DNA of 54,600 nt from Candidatus Brocadiaceae bacterium (GTDB lineage: Bacteria > Planctomycetota > Brocadiia > SM23-32): contig JAAYEJ010000050.1 in assembly GCA_012728835.1 (NCBI GenBank), positions 1 to 54,600 on the forward strand, in the 5' to 3' direction. The number at the start of each line of letters is the position of its first letter. The first letter of the stretch is position 1. The notes under the pieces were generated by a model, which was not told the origin of the DNA, made no database searches, and worked only from the letters and a program-made list of their open reading frames with translations. Both the position numbers and the translations under genes were made by a program. Positions 1-7,628 of this stretch are shown in pieces.

Positions 1-81
1 AGCATCTGGTATGCCGACTACCACCTGTTCAACGTGTTGGGCGTCTACGCCGAGTTCACCATCGTCGCCCATGGTGACTGA
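1..81 (+). CDS. TRL-like protein, C-terminal fragment
   Basis: The window opens inside an open frame that ends with TGA at 79-81. The visible 26 residues end in YADYHLFNVLGVYAEFTIVA, closely matching the end of the next gene (YADYRLFQILGVFGRFTVIA). This is the conserved C-terminal motif of TRL-like proteins, small surface proteins of unknown function. The N-terminus lies outside the window, so a signal peptide cannot be checked. Confidence 0.75.
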   Translation, partial: SIWYADYHLFNVLGVYAEFTIVAHGD

Positions 82-109
82 GCTTCCGCCTCTCGATGGG
101 GGTGAGACC

Positions 110-478
110 ATGCGCGCGTGGAAGCTGATCGCCCTGATGGCCGTCCTGACGGCCGTCACTGCAGGATGCCGGGGGGCCGTCACGATGTCCCAGATGGCCT
201 GCCCGGTCTTGCCGGCCAGCGGGCTCCTCTTCGCCGACATGTGCGGCCCGCTGACCGTCGACTACAACGGGACGCCTGTGGCAGCCAGAAGCGGAGAGGC
301 GTCGACGCTCTACGTGTACGATCCCGTCATCACCGGGCTTGACATCGCCTGGAGCGACGCCAGCATCGCGGCGGCCGCCGCCCAGGGCCGCCTCTCCCGC
401 GTACACTACGCCGACTACCGCCTTTTCCAGATCCTGGGAGTCTTCGGGAGGTTCACCGTCATCGCGTACGGGGAGTAG
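110..478 (+). CDS. TRL-like lipoprotein (tandem paralog)
   Basis: This 122-residue protein starts at ATG 110, 28 bases after the previous stop, with GGGGGTGAG upstream as ribosome site. The N-terminus is a lipoprotein signal: a hydrophobic stretch ending VTAGC, with Cys19 as the predicted lipidated residue. The mature part has the TRL-like pattern: GLLFADMCGPLTVDYNG, then a segment with alternating small residues (DASIAAAAAQGRLSRVHYAD), then the closing ILGVFGRFTVIAYGE. It is a tandem duplicate of the gene at 1-81 and probably co-transcribed with it. Function is unknown for the family, and the family assignment rests on motif memory. Confidence 0.75.
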   Translation: MRAWKLIALMAVLTAVTAGCRGAVTMSQMACPVLPASGLLFADMCGPLTVDYNGTPVAARSGEASTLYVYDPVITGLDIAWSDASIAAAAAQGRLSRVHYADYRLFQILGVFGRFTVIAYGE

Positions 479-565
479 TCCGGCGCAGGCCGGCCGGCTC
501 AGCAACGGTCGCACCCTCCCCCGCCGCCGATCGGCTGCCCTTCCGGCACGTGGCGCAGCCCGCCC

Positions 566-595
566 TTGCAGCCGGCCGCGCCCAGGCGATAGACT
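566..595 (+). promoter_or_regulatory. sigma-70-type promoter before kinase gene
   Basis: TTGCAG at 566-571 and TAGACT at 590-595 are separated by 18 bp. The implied start point near 602 lies downstream of the ATG at 598, so translation more likely begins at ATG 628. TAGACT recurs as a -10 element at 38738 and 45870, which supports the reading. Confidence 0.5.
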
Positions 596-627
596 GGATG
601 TCATCGCCCCTGGATTGCAGTTGGTTG

Positions 628-1563
628 ATGGCCTGCGACACTACTTCTGTACCAGCCGAGGTCGCCACGGCCCTCCTTCGTCGTCTCACCGGCTCCCCGC
701 TCGCCGTCACGGGCATGACCCGGATGCACGGCGGGATGGTCAACAGCGTGCTGGAGCTGACGACGGACGGCAGGCCGGAGCGCGTGGTCGCCAAGTTGTC
801 CGCCCACCCGGACGACGCGGCCTTCGAACGCGAATTCTGTGCCCTCCGGTGGTACCGCCGTCACACCGCGTTCCCCGTGCCGGAGCCCTACGGGGTGGAC
901 GTCTCAGGCGACCTCTTCCCCGGGAGCTGCCTGATGATGCAGCGCCTGCCCGGCGAGAACCTTGCGCAGGCGGCGCTGAGAACGCGCGAAGCGGCCGACG
1001 TCGAACGCCGCATCGCAGACTGCCTGGCCCATCTCCACGGCCTGCACCGCGCGACCTATGGCTTCGCCTACGAACCCGCCGCCGCCGGATGCGGACTCTG
1101 GCTCGACTGGTTCGCGCCGAAGATGCAGGCCGAGTTCGAGGCCGCCGCCGACCGCCTGAGCGCCGACACGCGGGACATCCTCGCCCGCGAACTGGCCCGG
1201 CTCGACCTCTGGCTCCCCGAATGCGGCGCCCCGACGCTGGTCCACGGAGACGTCTGGGCCACCAACGTCATCGTGGACCCACTGGCGCCCGGCGGGCCGG
1301 CCCTGAGCGGATTCGTCGACGGCCGCTGCCGGTTCGCGGACGTCGAATACGAACTGGCCTACCTGCTCGTCTTCCGCACGGTCGGCCGCGCGTTCTTCGA
1401 CGCCTACACCAGGACGCGACCGCTGCGCGACGGCTTCGAACAGCGCTGCCGCCTCTACTGGCTCCACACCATGCTGCTGCACGTCCGCGCCTTCGGCGAC
1501 GCCCACTACATCCGCGCCTGCGAGGCCCTGGCGCACGAGATCGGTTGCCTCGGGCCCCCCTGA
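628..1563 (+). CDS. APH/fructosamine-kinase-fold small-molecule kinase
   Basis: A 311-residue protein of the aminoglycoside phosphotransferase / fructosamine kinase superfamily, which uses ATP to phosphorylate small molecules or sugars in the cytoplasm. The catalytic loop reads LVHGDVWATNVIVD (HGD with a downstream Asn), and the metal-binding Asp sits in SGFVDGRCRFADVEYELA. The N-lobe carries RVVAKLS, with the expected ATP-binding Lys, and MQRLPGENL as hinge. The HGDVW form and the following DxxxxxxDxEYELA are closer to fructosamine kinases than to antibiotic-resistance enzymes. The open frame reaches back to 550, with an ATG at 598, but a promoter at 566-595 favours ATG 628. No Shine-Dalgarno sequence is obvious. 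The substrate is not predictable from sequence. Confidence 0.8.
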   Translation: MACDTTSVPAEVATALLRRLTGSPLAVTGMTRMHGGMVNSVLELTTDGRPERVVAKLSAHPDDAAFEREFCALRWYRRHTAFPVPEPYGVDVSGDLFPGSCLMMQRLPGENLAQAALRTREAADVERRIADCLAHLHGLHRATYGFAYEPAAAGCGLWLDWFAPKMQAEFEAAADRLSADTRDILARELARLDLWLPECGAPTLVHGDVWATNVIVDPLAPGGPALSGFVDGRCRFADVEYELAYLLVFRTVGRAFFDAYTRTRPLRDGFEQRCRLYWLHTMLLHVRAFGDAHYIRACEALAHEIGCLGPP

Positions 1564-1726
1564 GGCGAATCACGCCCCCCCCGACTCGGACATCCGCCGC
1601 CGAATGCCGCCGAACACGAACAGGCCCCCTGCGGAACCCTCTGCAACCCGCCCGGGGACCGCACCGCGGCGCCGCGACACCGCCCTCGGCAGCCGGCCGA
1701 CACGCGCACGCACGCCGGGACGAAAC

Positions 1727-1756
1727 TTGCAGCCCCGGAGCCCGGCGGGCTATACT
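1727..1756 (+). promoter_or_regulatory. promoter of tRNA-Lys
   Basis: TTGCAG (1727-1732) and TATACT (1751-1756) are spaced by 18 bp and placed about 48 bp before the tRNA 5' end. The 240 bases between the kinase gene and the tRNA hold nothing else I can identify. Confidence 0.55.
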
Positions 1757-1803
1757 TGCCTCTCGATCGGCACAGCGGGGAGGGGGAGGGGCGGCCGCAC
1801 CGC

Positions 1804-1879
1804 GAGGGCGTAGCTCAGTCGGAAGAGCAACGGATTTTTAATCCGTAGGCCGAGGGTTCGATCCCCTCCGCCCTCACCA
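1804..1879 (+). tRNA. tRNA-Lys(UUU)
   Basis: A complete cloverleaf can be folded by hand. The acceptor stem is GAGGGCG/CGCCCTC, the D stem GCTC/GAGC, and the anticodon stem ACGGA/TCCGT around loop TTTTTAA with anticodon TTT. The T stem is GAGGG/CCCTC around TTCGATC, the discriminator is A, and CCA is encoded at 1877-1879. All stems pair perfectly. The anticodon reads lysine codons AAA and AAG. A transposase remnant on the other strand begins immediately 3' of the gene. Confidence 0.95.
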
Positions 1880-2242
1880 TCCCGACAGCCCGTTGAAGAA
1901 GTTATACTCCTGGGTGCGGTCGATTTCTTCTGGTGGAAAGGGCGTCCGCTCGTGGCGGGGATGGCCCGGCTGGCCACCGATGTGGCGCTTCTTGCCACGC
2001 CGCCGCGTGGCCGCCGGCGGTTTGACGATGTCCGAGGACGGCGGCTTGTGCGAGTTGGAGGAGTCCTTGCGCAGGCGGGCAACCTCGCGCTCCAGCTCCG
2101 CGTTGCGCGCCTCCAACTGCACGTTGTGCGCCTCCATCTCTTCGAGACGTGCCTCCAGCTTGAGCAGGCTCGCCTCCAGCACTTCGATGCGGGCTTCGAG
2201 TCGTCTGCAATTCGGGCATGTGGCTGGCGCTGCGTCGCTCAT
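1874..2242 (-). pseudogene. IS66-type transposase, N-terminal remnant
   Basis: The frame starts at ATG 2242 with a possible zinc-knuckle start (CPNCRRLEARIEVLE). A leucine-zipper-like coiled coil follows, then the IS66 signature KDSSNSHKPPSSD, and RRGKKRHIGGQPGH. These features are the N-terminal helix-turn-helix and linker region of IS66 TnpC-like transposases. Homology stops near TQEY (about 1909), where the 17-base element end begins. The frame then runs into the tRNA antisense strand and stops at 1874. The catalytic DDE domain of roughly 350 residues is absent, so this is a non-functional fragment. Confidence 0.75.
1886..1902. repeat. terminal sequence shared with the MITE at 33511
   Basis: The 17 bases CAGCCCGTTGAAGAAGT match the ends of the element at 33511-33673: the left end reads CAGCCCGTTGAAGGAGT and the right end, read inward, CGGCCCGTTGAAGAAGT. 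Only one such end is visible here, so this is probably the scar of an insertion that truncated the IS66-type transposase next to the tRNA. Confidence 0.55.
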
Positions 2243-2294
2243 GCCGACGCAGCATACACGTACGCCGAAGGCAAAAGCATCAGGTCTTCAGAGA

Positions 2295-2308
2295 AACCGT
2301 GAACGGTT
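2295..2308. promoter_or_regulatory. palindrome upstream of beta-helix gene
   Basis: AACCGT-GA-ACGGTT is a perfect 6-2-6 inverted repeat in the 164-base gap before the beta-helix gene. It could be an operator, but I see no clear promoter around it and no T-tract that would make it a terminator. Confidence 0.3.
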
Positions 2309-2406
2309 ACTGACCCTGGAATGACAGGCCTGCATCGGCTACAAGTCCTGTGAAAGCGTTCGCCTGAGTCGGTGCAAATCTCGCTGGGCGTGGAGGAGGG
2401 ACTGCC

Positions 2407-4152
2407 GTGGAACGCCGTAGGATGCTGCCGGCTGCACTCGTGTTGGCTGCCCTGGTATGCGGTCCCGCGTCCGGGGAGATCATCCCCGCTGAGCGCAGGA
2501 TGGACTGGACTCCCGGAGTGAACGTCGGCGTGCCGGGCGGCATTCCGCAGCGTACGACTATCGGTGCGACGGTCGACGCGGCAAGGTACGGCACCGGACT
2601 CGTCGACGCCTCAGGCGCGATCGGAGCCGCAATCGACGCGTGCCCGGCCGGGCAAGTGGTATTCATCCCGGCCGGCACCTACCGCATCGACAACCGCGTC
2701 TATCGCCCCTACGCCAGTAACATCACGCTCCGCGGCGCGGGAATGGGGAGGACTGTCCTGAAGGCGAATACCAAAGGACAGGTCCTCCTGTTCGGCACTT
2801 CCGACTGGCCCCGGCCCACCGCCGGACTTGCGATCACGGGGGGCGCCATGAAGGGCAGCGAGGTCCTGACCGTGGCCGACACCTCCACGATTGCCGTCGG
2901 CAATCTGGTCCGCGTCGAGCAGGACAACGCGCCCTACGTCGCCTCGACCTCGGGGCTCCGGCCCGATGTCCGGCTGATGAGCGCCGTGTTCAGGGCGACG
3001 GCGAAGACCGGGACCACGGTGACGGTCGCGCCACCGCTGCCGTTCGATTTCACGCTGTCGCCGAGGCTGGTGCCGTACAAGATCCCGCCCCTGAGCAATA
3101 CGGGTGTGGAAGACCTCACGATCGACTGCAACGCGACCTCGGGGATCGGCATATCGTTTGAGCAGTGCTGGGGATGCTGGATCAAGAACGTGGAGATCGC
3201 CGGGTCCCTGAGCCGCCAGATGCTGTTGGTCCGCTTCGTCAGCGGGGAGATCCGGCGCTGCTATACGCACGATTGCATAGGCGGCGGCCCCAATCACGAG
3301 GGCATTGACTTCTACGAAGACGGATCGTTCAACCTGATCGAGGACAACATCACCTACAACGGCGGCTTCCCTGGCATCATCCTCGGCGATTCCAAGGGCG
3401 GCTGCACCGGCAACGTGATCGCCTACAACTTCTCGTACGCGGGGAACGTCGGCACGCCCACGATGGCGGGCATGGACATCAGCGTTAGCCACGGCCCGCA
3501 CAACATGATGAACCTGGTCGAGGGAAACATCGCCGGGGGCATCGGCAGCGACGGGTATTTCGGCTCCACCAGCCATATTACCTTCGCCCGCAACTGGTGC
3601 ACCGCCACGCATCCCACCGCCGCAGAGAACCTGATCGCGGTGAACGTGGGCAGGTGGAACACCTATTTCAACGTGGTCGGCAACATCCTCGGCACGAACG
3701 GCTTCAGCAGTCAGGGGCTGTTCCAACCGGAGACCCCGTTCGGATATGAGAAGCAGGTGATCTACAAGATCGGCTTCCCCAACATGGGCAACAACGGCTT
3801 CTCGGGGACGTGGGGCCCCACCACCCCGCCGGACTACAGGAGCCAGTGGGCGAACCAGCCGGACCGTCGATCGCCGCAGGAACTGGACCTCAACGTCAAG
3901 AACACCATGATCCGGCACGGGAACTACGACTTCCTCACCCGTGCCGTCGAGTGGAACCCGGCGATCGCAGACCGCGCGCTCCCGAGCAGCTACTTCCGCG
4001 CGAGCAAACCGGCTTACTTTGGGGACCTGGCGTGGCCGCCGTTCGATCCGGCTTCCCCGCCCGCCGCGTTCGATGAGGCCAATGTCTGCAGGATCCCCGC
4101 CGGTTATCGATACGTCCACGGCACCGACCCGCCCGGGGCAGGGAACCCATAA
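2407..4152 (+). CDS. secreted right-handed beta-helix protein (pectate-lyase-3-like)
   Basis: A 581-residue exported protein. GTG 2407 is the chosen start because GGAGGAGGG lies six bases upstream; ATG 2422 is an alternative. Residues 1-24 form a signal peptide (RRRM, then LPAALVLAALVCGPASG). The segment from about residue 45 (DAARYGTGLVDASGAIGAAI, then PAGTYRIDNRVY, then ITLRGAGMGRTVL) is the pectate_lyase_3 start used by many polysaccharide lyases and GH28-like proteins. Repeated coils rich in Asn and Gly follow (LIEDNITYNGG, NVIAYNFSYAG, NLVEGNIAGG), typical of a solenoid. Catalytic residues cannot be assigned. It converges on the esterase operon and may act on an extracellular polysaccharide. 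Confidence 0.75.
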   Translation: MERRRMLPAALVLAALVCGPASGEIIPAERRMDWTPGVNVGVPGGIPQRTTIGATVDAARYGTGLVDASGAIGAAIDACPAGQVVFIPAGTYRIDNRVYRPYASNITLRGAGMGRTVLKANTKGQVLLFGTSDWPRPTAGLAITGGAMKGSEVLTVADTSTIAVGNLVRVEQDNAPYVASTSGLRPDVRLMSAVFRATAKTGTTVTVAPPLPFDFTLSPRLVPYKIPPLSNTGVEDLTIDCNATSGIGISFEQCWGCWIKNVEIAGSLSRQMLLVRFVSGEIRRCYTHDCIGGGPNHEGIDFYEDGSFNLIEDNITYNGGFPGIILGDSKGGCTGNVIAYNFSYAGNVGTPTMAGMDISVSHGPHNMMNLVEGNIAGGIGSDGYFGSTSHITFARNWCTATHPTAAENLIAVNVGRWNTYFNVVGNILGTNGFSSQGLFQPETPFGYEKQVIYKIGFPNMGNNGFSGTWGPTTPPDYRSQWANQPDRRSPQELDLNVKNTMIRHGNYDFLTRAVEWNPAIADRALPSSYFRASKPAYFGDLAWPPFDPASPPAAFDEANVCRIPAGYRYVHGTDPPGAGNP

Positions 4153-4182
4153 CGGGCCGGGTGGCCACCGCCCATCCCGACC

Positions 4183-5181
4183 TCACCTTCGTGAAGAGTC
4201 CGCAGGCGCCTTGAGGATCGCGATCAAGTAGTCCGTGGGGCTCTTGTGCGTCGCACCTGTGGCGCCGGGGTACGCGAGTTCACAGTCAGTGCCCATCTCC
4301 CGGCAACGCTCCTGCAGCTTCACTCCGAAGTTGGCGGTGTGCGTTGGATCCTTCTCCTCCTGGCCAAGGGCCGGAGGGTTCCTATAGGACAGGTAGACGG
4401 GAGGATCATCGGCACTCACGAGCGCCCACGGGGAATACTCGGCGATCCACGGCAGGAGGCTTCCCCGCGCGGCAAGGAACTCCGCGAAGTCGCGTTTTCC
4501 GAAGGCATGGCCCCCGTACCTGCTGTTCGGCGTCCAGTCCTTCATCTGCTGCGGATCGAGCGTGGTCTGCGCGCTCGCAACGGCGGCGCACCACAGGCGA
4601 GTGGATTCACGGGCGACCGGATCCTCGCTTCCGGCGTCAGCGAGATCATCACGGTAAGCCAGCCAGAGGGCCGAACAGCCTCCCGCTGAGACGCCTGCCG
4701 CGCCCATGCGTTCCTTGTCGAGGTTCCACTCGCGCGCCTTGCTGCGGATGAACTGCAGGGCCCGGGCGGCGTCATACAGCGGCGCCTTGACGGGTGGCTC
4801 GATCCCTTCCCGGGTGGCCTGAGAGATATACCGGTAGTTGATGGCAGCCACCGAGATGCCCTCCTTCAGCAGGGCATTCACGTCGACGGAACGGTGCACC
4901 GTCTCCTTGTTGTTGCCTGTCCAACTGCCGCCGTGGATGACCAGGACGAGCGGGGTCGGCCTCTCGGAGGGCGCCTGCCAGAAGTCGAGGACGTTCCGCT
5001 CGTGATCGCCGTAGCGGGCCTCAGCCCGGGTGGGCGTCGGGACGAAAGCCGCATACGCCGTCATGACCTCGGGCTCGACGTTCCTCGGCCGGCCGGCATC
5101 TTGAGCATGAGTGACAGCCACGGCGCCGACAAGACTGAGAAGGCAGCATGCAGCCAGGAAGGTAGAGGTTACGGTCTTCAT
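4183..5181 (-). CDS. secreted alpha/beta hydrolase (carbohydrate-esterase-like)
   Basis: A 332-residue protein starting at ATG 5181, 11 bases after the upstream esterase stop. The signal peptide is MKTVTSTFLAACCLLSLV, followed by small residues up to THAQD. The hydrolase fold is shown by the oxyanion-hole motif VIHGGSW and the nucleophile elbow GVSAGG. Family resemblance is to BD-FAE / alpha-beta hydrolase-3 esterases that remove acyl groups from plant polysaccharides. A candidate catalytic His lies near the end (ATGATHKSP). It is the last gene of the unit that begins at 8656. The open frame extends upstream to 5610, but that part lacks esterase similarity and overlaps the neighbour, so I rejected it. 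Confidence 0.8.
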   Translation of the reverse strand: MKTVTSTFLAACCLLSLVGAVAVTHAQDAGRPRNVEPEVMTAYAAFVPTPTRAEARYGDHERNVLDFWQAPSERPTPLVLVIHGGSWTGNNKETVHRSVDVNALLKEGISVAAINYRYISQATREGIEPPVKAPLYDAARALQFIRSKAREWNLDKERMGAAGVSAGGCSALWLAYRDDLADAGSEDPVARESTRLWCAAVASAQTTLDPQQMKDWTPNSRYGGHAFGKRDFAEFLAARGSLLPWIAEYSPWALVSADDPPVYLSYRNPPALGQEEKDPTHTANFGVKLQERCREMGTDCELAYPGATGATHKSPTDYLIAILKAPADSSRR

Positions 5182-5192
5182 GGAAGGTGTCC

Positions 5193-6518
5193 TTAGCGCT
5201 GGTTCTGCTGGCGGGGCAGCGTCGGGGCCGACGCCTCGTCCCTGTGTTCTCGCAGAAAAGCCCGCAACAGGCGGCTCCAGTTGGGCTTGTCGCCCATATG
5301 GCCGCACAACGGGTCGATGGCGACCTCCTTCGGGCCCCGCAGCGCATTGTAGGCCGCGAAGACCCCTGACGATGGGCAACTGAGGTCCTGGAACGCCACA
5401 CCCACAATGGCGGGCGCGGTTATGCGGCTGGCGAAGTTTACGCCGTCCATGTAACGGGCGGTCGTGAACGTTACGGGGTCCGGCACGGCGCCGTTCATGA
5501 TCACCAGCCTTGGCCGGCCTGTCGCGCGGCCGACCAGGACTCCCGCATAGTCGCACATGCCGGGCGCGTCGATGGCCAGCGCCGTCACGTGGGGGCTCAG
5601 AGCGGCGCAAGCCAGCCCCTGGCCGCCGCCCATGCTGTGGCCGTGGACGGCAAGGGTCCGGCCGTTCCAGTCAGGCCGGGAGGCCACGAACTCCGCCGCG
5701 CGGTAGCAGCGCAAGTACATCGCTCGAAAGTAGGTCGTCTCGCGGCTCTCCCGTCCCTGGAACATGTAACCCGCCAGGCGCCCCGCCATGAGCCGGTCGT
5801 AGTACTCCTGCGGCTGACCGTTGTCGATGTCGTGCGCATTCATCGCGAACGCCAGGTAACCCATGCGTGCGTAGCCGAGCGCCTTGTCGGGGTCCACCGA
5901 GGACACGCCCGCTCCCTGAAACCGCACGAGGCCCGGAAAAGGGCCGGGGCCCGCGGGTCTGGCCAGATAGCCGGTCACCTTGGTGCCGCCCAGGCCCGCC
6001 AGCGTCACTGAAAACAACTTGCAGGCATCGGGGGAAGGCATCGGCGTGAGCACCGGATTCATGGGCACCGCGTCGACCAGTGCTTTCTGGGCCTCCCAGA
6101 ACTGATCGAAATCGTCCGGCGCGGACATGGGCGCCCGGATCTCCTCGTGACTGAAGGCCGCGCCGCCCATCGCCCTGACGGCCCTCCCGCCTGCGGGCGT
6201 GCAGGTGGCCCGGATCCAGAGAAGGGACGGCTCCGGCCGGCTTCCCTGCACCTCCGCACGACCGGCCCTGAGAACGACCTGTCGCCGCTCACTGTGCTCG
6301 AAGGCGTCGGCGGACAGCTCCACATCGAGCAAGGCTTCTGCGACGGGCTGATCGCCGTGCTGCATCTCGATGATGAACGTCACGGTTTCCCCCTTAGCGT
6401 AGACGGCCTCGGGTCGGTCGGTCCGGACCGCGAGCTGCAATGCCTGCTCGGCCGCCGTCGCCACGGGAGAGCCCAAGAGAAGCGCGAAGCCCAAAAGAAC
6501 CGTCGCGGCTCGCGTCAT
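5193..6518 (-). CDS. acetyl xylan esterase (AXE1) family protein
   Basis: A 441-residue secreted esterase of the AXE1 / cephalosporin-C deacetylase family. It has a signal peptide (residues 1-22, ending ATAAE) and an N-terminal beta-sandwich-like region of about 110 residues. The hydrolase follows, beginning DDFDQFWEAQKALVDAVP. The catalytic serine is in VHGHSMGGGQG, the likely Asp in VAFQDLSCPSSG and the His in PLCGHMGDKPNW. It would remove acetyl groups from xylan or similar sugars. Its ATG overlaps the stop of the truncated upstream gene as ATGA, which suggests translational coupling. It is probably co-transcribed with the following esterase. Confidence 0.85.
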   Translation of the reverse strand: MTRAATVLLGFALLLGSPVATAAEQALQLAVRTDRPEAVYAKGETVTFIIEMQHGDQPVAEALLDVELSADAFEHSERRQVVLRAGRAEVQGSRPEPSLLWIRATCTPAGGRAVRAMGGAAFSHEEIRAPMSAPDDFDQFWEAQKALVDAVPMNPVLTPMPSPDACKLFSVTLAGLGGTKVTGYLARPAGPGPFPGLVRFQGAGVSSVDPDKALGYARMGYLAFAMNAHDIDNGQPQEYYDRLMAGRLAGYMFQGRESRETTYFRAMYLRCYRAAEFVASRPDWNGRTLAVHGHSMGGGQGLACAALSPHVTALAIDAPGMCDYAGVLVGRATGRPRLVIMNGAVPDPVTFTTARYMDGVNFASRITAPAIVGVAFQDLSCPSSGVFAAYNALRGPKEVAIDPLCGHMGDKPNWSRLLRAFLREHRDEASAPTLPRQQNQR

Positions 6519-6719
6519 CGTCCTGCCCTTTCATGGTTCGCTCCCGATGGAGCATATCCGGGCATTGTAGCCCCGGCATCCGCCAGTGCCAGAACGTTGT
6601 TCTTGAACTCCCCCGGCGAGAAGTTCTGAACGAGCGAGATGAGACCGGATTGATGGTCGATCAGCAGCAGCGCCGCCTCGTCCCGGGACAAGCGGTTGTA
6701 CGCGAATCCCTTTGCCATA
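6515..6719 (-). pseudogene. truncated isochorismatase-family (YcaC-like) hydrolase
   Basis: From ATG 6719, preceded by a strong AGGAAGGGGG ribosome site, 47 or so residues match the start of YcaC-like isochorismatase-fold hydrolases (RDEAALLLIDHQSGL, then LVQNFSPGEFKNNVLALAD). This includes the first catalytic Asp in LLLIDHQ. The protein then breaks off after ADAGATMPGYAP and stops at 6515, 67 codons in all against about 200 in intact members. The catalytic Lys and Cys are missing. The stop overlaps the next start (ATGA), so the remnant may persist as a translational lead-in. Confidence 0.7.
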
Positions 6720-6872
6720 GTCGCCCCCTTCCTGGCTGTCGTTACGCAGTCCTGTGCCGCGGACCGCTCCCCCATCTGCCTGTCTAATGCGCAGGGCCGC
6801 CGGTGGCAAGCAGGACGAGCCGGCGATCGGATTTCCGTCAGTCGACGCGGCTCGGCGGCCGGCGTGCATTGC

Positions 6873-7628
6873 TCAACTGTCGCCTTTCAGGCCGAGGCTG
6901 CGACCGCCGTCCACGGCCAGTTCCTGGCCGGTGATGAAGTCCGATTCCGGTTGCGCCAGGAACAGCACGGCGCGGGCGACGTCGTCCTGTGTGCAGACGC
7001 GGTTGACGGCAGAGAAGCGGTGCGCGAACGCGGCGGCGTCCTCGATGGGGTCGCGCTGCACCAGGCCCGGCGAGACGCAGTTGACGGTGACGTTGTGCGC
7101 TCCGAGTTCGAGCGCCAGGGAACGGGTCGCCGCAATCAGGCCGCCCTTCGCGGCGCCGTACTCGACGCAGCGCTTCTTGCCGCCCCGCGCTACGATGGAA
7201 GTGACGTTGATGATCGCCCCCTGCTTTGCCGCCACCATGAGCGGCGAGACGGCGCGGATGCAATGCAGCGCGCCGACCAGGTTGACGCTCAGCATGTCAT
7301 GGATGACGTCCAGCGACTGCTCGTGGAACAGCGCCATCTTGTCCCGCGCGCTCCCGCCGGCGCAGTTGACCAGGATGTCGATCCGGCTGAAGCGCCGCAG
7401 CACCTGATCGACCGCCGCGGCGACGGCTTCGTAGCATCGCACGTCGACGGCGAAGGCGGCGCCTCCGTTGCCGGTCTCGCGCAGCATGTCCACGGTCCGT
7501 TCGGCAGCCTGCGACGTGACGTCAAACACCGCCACCCTGGCCCCGTCACCGGCGAGATGGCGACAGATGGCCCTTCCGATCGCGCCGCCGCCGCCCGTGA
7601 CGATCGCCACCTTCTCGGTCAGTGACAT
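6873..7628 (-). CDS. SDR-family NAD(P)-dependent oxidoreductase
   Basis: A 251-residue classical short-chain dehydrogenase/reductase. The Rossmann motif is TGGGGAIG near residue 11, followed by FDVTS and the NCAGG motif. The catalytic residues are Ser in INVTSIV and the Tyr-Lys pair in YGAAKGG. The C-terminus has the usual SPGLV and ITGQELAVDGG motifs. Its start overlaps the end of the upstream Gfo/Idh gene by 10 bases, so the two are translationally linked. Together they suggest oxidation or reduction of a sugar or polyol. The exact substrate is not predictable. Confidence 0.9.
   Translation of the reverse strand: MSLTEKVAIVTGGGGAIGRAICRHLAGDGARVAVFDVTSQAAERTVDMLRETGNGGAAFAVDVRCYEAVAAAVDQVLRRFSRIDILVNCAGGSARDKMALFHEQSLDVIHDMLSVNLVGALHCIRAVSPLMVAAKQGAIINVTSIVARGGKKRCVEYGAAKGGLIAATRSLALELGAHNVTVNCVSPGLVQRDPIEDAAAFAHRFSAVNRVCTQDDVARAVLFLAQPESDFITGQELAVDGGRSLGLKGDS

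Noticed and set aside
550-627. Longer start choices for the kinase gene
   Set aside because: The predicted promoter overlaps the start at 550 and would start transcription after the ATG at 598. Family similarity begins well after residue 27 of the long frame.
5182-5610. N-terminal extension of the esterase frame at 4183
   Set aside because: A signal peptide starts at 5181, and the extension overlaps the AXE1 gene in a different frame.
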